NCBI GenBank assembly: GCA_049513815.1
Contig: JBEKVR010000077.1
Location: forward strand, 1 to 22,024
DNA: 22,024 bases
Source of the DNA: Roseiarcus sp049513815
Lineage (GTDB): Bacteria > Pseudomonadota > Alphaproteobacteria > Rhizobiales > Beijerinckiaceae
Reading direction: 5' to 3'
In this document: one piece after another, positions 1 to 6,119 of the stretch
Layout: each line of letters opens with the position of its first letter
Position numbering within the stretch: the stretch's first letter is position 1
Made by a program: the position numbers and the translations under genes
Notes under the pieces: generated by a model
Told to the model about the DNA's origin: nothing
Databases searched by the model: none
What the model saw: only the letters and a program-made list of their open reading frames with translations

Positions 1-2
1 AA

Positions 3-95
3 GTCGAGGATGACGAGATGGCCGCCCTCAAAATCCGTCCCCACGACTTCCACAGTGAATGGAACTATACGATCTCGCCACGCACCTTAAATTGA
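3..95 (+). pseudogene. C-terminal tail of an ISAzo13-like transposase (partial)
   Basis: The frame beginning at base 3 is open and ends in TGA at 93-95. It reads 30 residues ending FHSEWNYTISPRTLN. An F-H-x(2)-W-N-Y-T-I ending is typical of the extreme C-terminus of ISAzo13-family (Rhodopirellula-type DDE) transposases. Only the tail lies in the window, so I cannot tell whether the gene outside is intact. No convincing terminal inverted repeat was found between 96 and 164. It marks a mobile-element boundary next to the methyltransferase gene. The family call rests on recognition of a short motif and is moderate. Confidence 0.5.
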
Positions 96-164
96 CGCGA
101 TAATTCCCGAACGCGCCCTAAGTCGCTTCCCGCCGATGTCTATCACAGCTTCACCGGACGAACG

Positions 165-872
165 ATGGTAGCGAGAGAACCGTACCAGCCGACCGACCCG
201 CATCTCATCTGGGGACGCAAAGAGGACCGAGTCGACAGGCGGTTTCAAGCGCGTGCCGCGATCGTCGAAGAATTGATCTCCCGCTGGACCAAGCCCTCTT
301 GGTGCGCTGTCGATGTCTCCGGCGGCGCAGGGCGTTGGCTCACAACTCTCGCCCCTCATTTCTCTCGCTTCACCCATTTGGACTTGAGCCCCGACGCACT
401 CGATGAGGCGCGCCGCAGCCATCCCGAGTTCAACAATGTCGAATATGGCGTCATCGATCTGCTGCGCCCGGCGAAAGCGGGCCCGGAGCTCGCGGGCAGG
501 ACGTGGGACACGGTGTTCTGCTTCGACACGTTGCTTTATCGCGGCGACTTCGTCGAAACGGTTTTGAACAACATGCGCGCCTTTATGAGGCCGGGCGGGA
601 TCGCCATCATCGATGTGAACGTGCAGTTCCGAGCTGCGATTTCTGAGCGAGTCAAAGGCGCGCACTATCGCGGGCCGGAACGCAAATTCTCGCCGAAGGC
701 GGCGCAGACGCTTGCGCGGGAGGCCGGGTACAGAACCGTCGCGACCGCCTATCAGTATTCGGAATTGACCACGCCGATCCACAGGTTCCTGGCCGAGCGC
801 GGGCTGACCGCCTGCGTCCCCTGGCCCAGCACCTGGATGTACATGGTGCTGCAGAAGATCGAGATCCCGTAG
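165..872 (+). CDS. class I SAM-dependent methyltransferase
   Basis: A 235-residue protein with a class I (Rossmann-fold) methyltransferase layout. The SAM-binding motif I is AVDVSGGAGR at about residues 48-57, followed by the acidic strand-2 residue in THLDLS (about 71-76), a strand-4 segment WDTVFCFDTLLY (about 114-125) and the post-motif turn MRPGGIAIIDVN (about 141-152). Motif I is unusual: it has SGG where GCG or GSG is normal. The substrate cannot be read from the sequence. ATG 165 is the only ATG near the N-terminus and has no clear Shine-Dalgarno sequence. The frame is open back to the TGA of the upstream transposase tail, so the true N-terminus may have been lost or altered by the insertion. 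It sits between two mobile-element remnants, apart from the polysaccharide operons, so a role in the polymer is uncertain. Confidence 0.8.
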   Translation: MVAREPYQPTDPHLIWGRKEDRVDRRFQARAAIVEELISRWTKPSWCAVDVSGGAGRWLTTLAPHFSRFTHLDLSPDALDEARRSHPEFNNVEYGVIDLLRPAKAGPELAGRTWDTVFCFDTLLYRGDFVETVLNNMRAFMRPGGIAIIDVNVQFRAAISERVKGAHYRGPERKFSPKAAQTLAREAGYRTVATAYQYSELTTPIHRFLAERGLTACVPWPSTWMYMVLQKIEIP

Positions 873-896
873 ATCGGCGCGCCCGTATATTGCCGT

Positions 897-1133
897 GTGT
901 GGGCTTCGCTCCGGCCGAAAGCCGTGGCTGAACCCCAGAAAGTCGGCCTTGTAGACGGCATTCAACACCTCGGCCACCGCGCCCTGGACGATTTTGTCTT
1001 CCAAGGTCGGAATGCCAAGCGGGCGCAGACTGCCATCTGCTTTCGGGATGTAGGTGCGACGCACCGGCTTGGGCCAATACTGACCGCTGTGGACCTTTGC
1101 ATCCGAGGTGCGTTCACGACGCCTAATGCATTA
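897..1133 (-). pseudogene. group II intron reverse transcriptase/maturase fragment
   Basis: Read on the minus strand, this stretch encodes about 79 residues of the N-terminal fingers region of a group II intron-encoded reverse transcriptase (LtrA type). Diagnostic strings are RRTYIPKADGSLRPLGIP, LEDKIVQGAVAEVLNAVY and DFLGFSHGFRPERSPH. An in-frame TAA lies just upstream. Downstream the family similarity stops abruptly after SPH and the frame runs into the antisense of the methyltransferase gene. The YADD catalytic region, the maturase X domain and the endonuclease domain are absent. It is therefore a dead fragment, not a mobile intron. A protein model spanning 87-1064 on this strand would be a chimera of this remnant and antisense sequence. 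Confidence 0.8.
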
Positions 1134-1182
1134 AAGTCGTCTCTCGTCGAACGACGCAAACGCGCGCCGCCCGACCGCGTGG

Positions 1183-4086
1183 TCATCGCACGAGAATGCT
1201 GAAAGTGGCGCGGTCGAACAAGGCGCACGCGAGCGCTCGGGCGTCGGGACGGTCCGCAGCTCGAAGCAGGCTCAGAAACAGTCTCTCGCCGTCGGATTCG
1301 TTTCCTCTTTCGATTGACTGAGGACGCAATCCGCGATCGACGAGCGCACGCGCGATATCGAGCAGGCCCCGTTGGTAACGATGCCGCGAGATCACGCAGT
1401 CCAGCAGCCGCGCCTCCCGTTTGCAGGAGATCTGAGCAGGGGCGAAACTGCGCGTCGCCGCCCGCAACATCGGCAGGTCGGATTCCGTGTCGCCTACGGC
1501 GATCGTCTTGGCGTCCGTCCCTAGAACCAGGTCGCGCAAGGCCTTCAGGCCGGTCCCCTTGTCGGTTCCCTTGGCGACGATGGCGGTGTCGATCGTAGTA
1601 TGATGGTAGGAAAGCCGGTCGAGTCCCTGCGCCGTGATCAGGTCGTCGAGGAGGAGCGTAGCCAGTGGCTTCGGCGCTCCTTGACCGACGGTGGACGAGC
1701 GCATCCGGGAAAGCAAACTGCCCGACTTCTTCTCGAACATGAAAGCCCTGATGGAATACTGGTGTCGGTCGTCGAAGAAGACCCCCGGGATCCGCCGCAG
1801 GCGCTCCCTCAGCTCATCAAGCTGGGCCGTCGTTTCCTGATCGATCAGGGCCTTCCCGCTTTGAGCGACGGCGTCCCACAAATAGGCGCCGTGCTCCGCG
1901 ACGCCTCCCGCCAGACCGTAAGCCTCGCAGTACTGCCTCACCTCGACGGCCGACCGCGCCGTGTTCAAGGCGACGGAATATCCGCCGGCGGCAAGCAGCG
2001 AAAGGGCCTCCATGCCTGCCGCCGTCGCGCACGGATAGCCGAACAGGCGTCGATCCATCACGCCGTCGACATCGAGCATCACGAGCGGCGCACGCCAGGC
2101 CGCCGGCTGGAGCGATCGACAGCGCGCGCCGCAGAACCGCGCGGTCTGGACGGTGAGAAAGTCCCAGGCGTCGATGAAACGGCGATGCAGGTCCTGCTGC
2201 CGTTGGCCGGTCTGCATGACGTTGAAGAGAAGTTCTTGAGTTGATTCCATCGTCCACAGGCCGGCGAGCAACTTATTGATAAAGAGGCGCCGCCCAACCT
2301 CGACATCTCCCGACTGCTCGGCGTATCGGCGGATGAACCGGTCTTCCTCCTCGGGGGAAAGCGCGAAGCTGAGGATGGTCTCCGCAAGATCGAAAGCGGG
2401 ATCGACGACGTTCAGTTGCGTTTTGCCTAAGCCATGACCGTGGTAGCCTGCCTTCAAAGGGCCGAACTTGCCTCCGATCCATTCGGCGCGCCCCATGTTG
2501 CCGTCGATCAGGGTCGGGAATGGACAATGCAGCTGGTACAGCCGCTGTTTGATCCACGACCGCATCGGTATGTCGATCACAAATTGTCCGTACGCGCGGC
2601 TCAACGATTCCGCCAGCAACTCGAGGCCGTTCTCGTGCACCGCTTTGCCCGAGCTCCGGCTCTTCGGCAGCCCGAGCAGGCGGGTCCGCGCCGCGACATA
2701 GGCCGCCGTCGTCTCGATCCAGGCGTCGCGGCTCCACTGTGCGTCGTCGGCGCCAGAGCGCTGCGGCAGCCATTCGGCGTAGAGGATGCCGTCGCGGAGT
2801 CCGAGGAGCGGCGGGACGAACTGCCAAAGCCTGTGCGCCGCCATAAAAGCCGGATAGCCGAGGTATCCCAGACCAACGCTCTTCGCCAGGACGCTCTTCG
2901 TTTCGCTCCTCCCCTGCGGCGTTCGCAGCCGCACTTCGAAAATCCGCCAGAGCGTCGCGCCGCGCTTGCCGCCATTTCGCAGCCCCGCATTGAGCTCGTC
3001 TGCCCGCCGGCACCCGGTCACCCGGACATCGGAAAACCCTTGCCGCGCGAAGTATTCGGCCAATCGAGTCTCTACGTTCTTTGGATCGAGCAACTCCCAT
3101 TTTCGCCATTGGTCCGGGTCGAGCGTAATGACCATTCCGTCGGGCAGCGGCTTGGCCCAGTTGCGGCTCGCCGGATGGGTGGGAACGAGGGCCTTTATCC
3201 GGCCATTGTCGAATCCTGCGTCGCGGGCGATCTGGACTGCGAGGACGATCGTGCCTCCCGAATTTGGCGGGTCATCCACGATGGCGACGGAGAAGCCTTG
3301 CCTTGCGCGCTTCATCAACTCCCTGCGTTCGCGCCGGCTGGGGCCCTTCTTTGGCTGCACGGTCAACGAGTCTACGCATTGGTAGCCCTCAACCTTAAGG
3401 AGCGCGCGAAGCAGCGCGGAAAAATAGGTGCCCGCCGTGCGCAACCCCAAGAGGAGAATCGGATGCGACCTGTCGGGGTATTGCTGAATGTATCGTCGCC
3501 CAAGCGCGAGCACGTCGAAATGGGTCATATCCAACCGGCTGAACGCAGACGGCACGCCGAGGCGCACGGCGAGCAGATCGGAAGGGAGCAGCGATTGGAG
3601 CAGTCCGGCCAAAATCTTGCCGGGCGCTGCGAACGCCAACGGATCGCAGTCGCGTCGAGCCAGTACCGCCAAAAAGTCGTCTAGGCCGCTCTGCCACGCC
3701 TCCTTCCAATTACAGACTTTGGTTCGATTCCGCTTCGGGAGAGTCTCGGCGACCTTTTCCGTCACCCACAGGACGGCGCGCCCGATATCGGTTCTCGCCA
3801 GTTGGGCGGGCAGCCGCAATGTGTGGCCGCGCAGATATTCGTCGATTCCGTTCAGCAGCGAACAGGAAAGCAGATACGCGTTCGTCGCGACTTCCCCAGT
3901 TTGCCAGCCTGCCGGAATTGTCGGCAACCGGTCGAGTTCGCCTGCAAGGCGCTCGATTGCTTCGCCAACCGTCAGATGCGGATCCAGAGACCAGTCATAG
4001 GCCGAATAGAATTGCGTCTCCGCCGGCAGCGGGTCGCGCCGCGCTGGCGGCGGGTCAGACATCGCAGCTTCCGCCATACTGTGCAT
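1183..4086 (-). CDS. PRTase / kinase-fold / HAD phosphatase fusion, candidate glycan ribofuranosyltransferase
   Basis: About 967 residues from ATG 4086, which has AGGAAG 7 nt upstream; ATG 4062 is an alternative start. Starting at 4203 would run over 100 nt into the upstream gene. Residues 1-200 are helical and unassigned. A phosphoribosyltransferase domain spans about 208-321, with the PRPP-loop motif VAIVDDPPNSGGT at 267-279. A kinase-fold-like module spans about 376-600, with LIDGNMGRAEWI where HGDxxxxN is expected and a later DPAFDLAE. A HAD phosphatase spans about 667-911, with DVDGV (672-676), a conserved TAR, KGTDKG and the GDTESD motif (865-870). PRTase plus HAD is the composition of the dual-domain glycan ribofuranosyltransferases known from Klebsiella O-antigen and Haemophilus type b capsule synthesis. 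By analogy it would transfer phosphoribose from PRPP and then remove the 5-phosphate. It is the last gene of the operon, 16 nt after the GT4 gene. Domain calls are solid; the reaction is inferred. Confidence 0.82.
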   Translation of the reverse strand: MHSMAEAAMSDPPPARRDPLPAETQFYSAYDWSLDPHLTVGEAIERLAGELDRLPTIPAGWQTGEVATNAYLLSCSLLNGIDEYLRGHTLRLPAQLARTDIGRAVLWVTEKVAETLPKRNRTKVCNWKEAWQSGLDDFLAVLARRDCDPLAFAAPGKILAGLLQSLLPSDLLAVRLGVPSAFSRLDMTHFDVLALGRRYIQQYPDRSHPILLLGLRTAGTYFSALLRALLKVEGYQCVDSLTVQPKKGPSRRERRELMKRARQGFSVAIVDDPPNSGGTIVLAVQIARDAGFDNGRIKALVPTHPASRNWAKPLPDGMVITLDPDQWRKWELLDPKNVETRLAEYFARQGFSDVRVTGCRRADELNAGLRNGGKRGATLWRIFEVRLRTPQGRSETKSVLAKSVGLGYLGYPAFMAAHRLWQFVPPLLGLRDGILYAEWLPQRSGADDAQWSRDAWIETTAAYVAARTRLLGLPKSRSSGKAVHENGLELLAESLSRAYGQFVIDIPMRSWIKQRLYQLHCPFPTLIDGNMGRAEWIGGKFGPLKAGYHGHGLGKTQLNVVDPAFDLAETILSFALSPEEEDRFIRRYAEQSGDVEVGRRLFINKLLAGLWTMESTQELLFNVMQTGQRQQDLHRRFIDAWDFLTVQTARFCGARCRSLQPAAWRAPLVMLDVDGVMDRRLFGYPCATAAGMEALSLLAAGGYSVALNTARSAVEVRQYCEAYGLAGGVAEHGAYLWDAVAQSGKALIDQETTAQLDELRERLRRIPGVFFDDRHQYSIRAFMFEKKSGSLLSRMRSSTVGQGAPKPLATLLLDDLITAQGLDRLSYHHTTIDTAIVAKGTDKGTGLKALRDLVLGTDAKTIAVGDTESDLPMLRAATRSFAPAQISCKREARLLDCVISRHRYQRGLLDIARALVDRGLRPQSIERGNESDGERLFLSLLRAADRPDARALACALFDRATFSILVR

Positions 4087-4102
4087 CGTGCGCTTCCTGC
4101 AG

Positions 4103-5326
4103 TTACCTCGCGTCCGACGCCGCCGTCGTGGCGTCAATCTTCCGCGAGCCTTGCCGGGAGTGACCGTCAACGGCGCGTGCGTAGACCGCCATGAGCGCTT
4201 CATAGTTCGCCTCGGCAGTGAAATTGCGATCGAAGGTCGCCCGGGCCGCTCGCCGCATCCGCTTGAGCGCTGACGAGTCCGAGATGAGGCGTCTGATCTT
4301 CGCGGCCAAGTCTTCGGGATTGCCAGGCTCGAAACGCAGCCCGTTGCGGCCGTCCTCGACGATGGCGGCCATCGCTCCGAGTCTGGGGACGATTACAGGC
4401 GTGCCCTTGGCGAATCCTTCAATCGCGGCGCGCGGGACCGCACTCTCGTAGCATTGCGACGGCAGGACCAAGAACGCCGCAGCTCCAATCAGATCATAGA
4501 CCGCCTCGTGCGAAACGTCTCGCAGCCACTCGATCGCTGCATTCTGCGCCGCCGCCTCCTGAACTGCAGGCGCCAGCGGACCATCGCCGGCGATCTTCAG
4601 CGGCGTCGTTGAGCCAAGCCTCCGCCACGCGCTGAGAAGGGTCTCCACCCCCTTTTCCGCCGACAGACGACCGATATACGCCACATATCCGCCGTTTCCG
4701 GGCCCTTCGCCGGGGTCCGGATAGAGGAAGTTCGATTTGACGATGATCTTGTCTGCTGGAAGGCCTCCGTCGATGAACTTGCCCCGGCTGAATTCGCTCA
4801 GAGCGATATAGGCGCCGACTGCGTTGCGCCACGTTCCCAAAAGGCGATGCGCCGTGATCATCGTTGCAACGGCGGCGCTGGCGGCGCGGCTGTTGCGGTA
4901 GCAGTTGCGCGCGACGCCGCGCCAGGGAACTGCTGCGCCGAGGCAGTCCTCGCAAGGCTTGCCATCGCGCAGCAGGATGGCGTTGACGCAGACAAGGCGA
5001 AAGTTGTGCAGCGTCTGAACGACGGGAACGCCTTCGGCGCGCGCAGCGTAGTAGGCCGCCGGAGAGATTAGCGGAAACGTATTATGGCAGTGGACGACCT
5101 CCGGGCGATGCGAGCCGATGAGACGCCGCATCTCGATAAAGGCGGGACGACTCCAGATCGTCCGACTTGCGAGCGCGACGCGTCCCATCTCGTCGGTCGC
5201 GTCGTTTGACAGGCAGTAATGGATTACGTTGTGCCCGTGCGCCCTGAGCATCGCGGTCTCGGCGGCGACGCATTGATCCTCGCCGCCCGCAAGCTTGTAG
5301 AAGTTGTGCGCCATCAGGATGTTCAT
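4103..5326 (-). CDS. GT4-family glycosyltransferase
   Basis: A 407-residue retaining glycosyltransferase of GT-B fold. The N-terminus MNILMAHNFYKLAGGED has the acceptor-side glycine loop. HNFRLVCVNAILL followed by CEDC (about 125-128) is the cysteine-bearing signature of one GT4 subgroup. YIGRLSAEKGVETL (about 217-230) and the donor-site segment CYESAVPRAAIEGFAKGTPV (about 292-311) follow. The two donor-site glutamates are eight residues apart, where seven is usual, which suggests a one-residue insertion. There is no signal peptide, so it should act on the cytoplasmic face of the inner membrane on lipid-linked sugar. The start has GGAGGG about 10 nt upstream and lies 7 nt beyond the deacetylase stop. 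The sugar donor cannot be predicted. Confidence 0.93.
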   Translation of the reverse strand: MNILMAHNFYKLAGGEDQCVAAETAMLRAHGHNVIHYCLSNDATDEMGRVALASRTIWSRPAFIEMRRLIGSHRPEVVHCHNTFPLISPAAYYAARAEGVPVVQTLHNFRLVCVNAILLRDGKPCEDCLGAAVPWRGVARNCYRNSRAASAAVATMITAHRLLGTWRNAVGAYIALSEFSRGKFIDGGLPADKIIVKSNFLYPDPGEGPGNGGYVAYIGRLSAEKGVETLLSAWRRLGSTTPLKIAGDGPLAPAVQEAAAQNAAIEWLRDVSHEAVYDLIGAAAFLVLPSQCYESAVPRAAIEGFAKGTPVIVPRLGAMAAIVEDGRNGLRFEPGNPEDLAAKIRRLISDSSALKRMRRAARATFDRNFTAEANYEALMAVYARAVDGHSRQGSRKIDATTAASDAR

Positions 5327-5333
5327 GATCGCG

Positions 5334-6119
5334 TCACCCTCCGACCGCAGCCGCTGTCGCCGCCTGATCGCGCGCCGTGAGCGGTGACAAGAGCGTCAAG
5401 CAGAGCTGCCCGTTGGTAAGGGCCGGCGCTTGCGCCGCCAAACCGCCCATAAGGCGCAGGACGTCTTCGAGGCGCCGCCATTGGCTGGACTCTTGCAGCT
5501 CCCAGGAGTGTCCCCACAGATGAAAGACGCCGCCACGGGCGATGACGTGCTGCAGCAACGCTTCCGCCATCACGGGCCATTCGACCGCGCGACCGTACAA
5601 GAGGAAACGCCACAGATTCGCCGCCGCTCTTCGCTTGATCGCGTTTCTCGCGAAGGTCGAGAAGCGATGCGGAAAGGCTTGGACGGTCGTCGGGATCAAA
5701 AGGAGTTCCGCTTGCCTGCGTGGGAAGTCGATCGACAGGAGTTCGACGCTCCGCAGGCCGAGATAGCCCGCCTTTCGGATCATGCGCAGGTGCCGCCCTT
5801 CGCACCTGCCAAGCGGCGGACAGAAGCACAGACACGACACCCCGGTGTTGTCCTCGACCCAAATCCTGGAATCGGCGATTTCCCGCCACGCCGTTTGATC
5901 GGCCACACGGGTAAGGTCGACGTGATGGAGGGTGTGGGAGCCAATCTCGAAATCGCGGCTGAGCTCGCGAAGCTGGGCGGCTGACATCGTCCCCGACTCC
6001 GTGGTTGCCGGCACATAGAAGGTTCCTGCGATCCCGTACTTGGACAGCAGGTCGGCGACGCGCAGGTCCATCGGATCGCCGTCGTCCCAGCTGGTCGTCA
6101 TGACGCTCGGCGAGTTCAC
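5334..6119 (-). CDS. polysaccharide deacetylase (NodB homology domain)
   Basis: A 261-residue NodB-type (carbohydrate esterase 4-like) protein. Motif 1 is TSWDDGDP (about 9-16), carrying the catalytic-base and metal aspartates. Motif 2 is GSHTLHHVD (about 60-68), with the two metal-binding histidines. A motif-3-like segment CPPLGRCEG lies at about 100-108 and FHLWGHSWEL (about 199-208) near the end supplies a late histidine. It probably removes an N- or O-acetyl group from a glycan or lipid-linked precursor. I see no signal peptide, so a cytoplasmic role on the precursor is more likely than trimming of exported polymer. The start is a GTG whose GTGA overlaps the TGA of the flippase gene, with GAGG 7 nt upstream, so the two genes look translationally coupled. 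An internal ATG at 6101 is less likely. Confidence 0.9.
   Translation of the reverse strand: MNSPSVMTTSWDDGDPMDLRVADLLSKYGIAGTFYVPATTESGTMSAAQLRELSRDFEIGSHTLHHVDLTRVADQTAWREIADSRIWVEDNTGVSCLCFCPPLGRCEGRHLRMIRKAGYLGLRSVELLSIDFPRRQAELLLIPTTVQAFPHRFSTFARNAIKRRAAANLWRFLLYGRAVEWPVMAEALLQHVIARGGVFHLWGHSWELQESSQWRRLEDVLRLMGGLAAQAPALTNGQLCLTLLSPLTARDQAATAAAVGG

Noticed and set aside
87..1064. 325-codon minus-strand protein
   Set aside because: Only its first part resembles reverse transcriptase; the rest is antisense of the methyltransferase, so it is a remnant plus shadow.
2434..3684. 416-codon open frame on the plus strand
   Set aside because: It is antisense to the PRTase-HAD gene, lacks any recognisable domain and is explained by high GC; the minus strand has clear motifs over the same bases.
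4087..4203. upstream extension of the PRTase-HAD gene
   Set aside because: It would overlap the GT4 gene by 100 nt, is a run of Arg-rich residues, and better starts with ribosome binding sites exist at 4086 or 4062.
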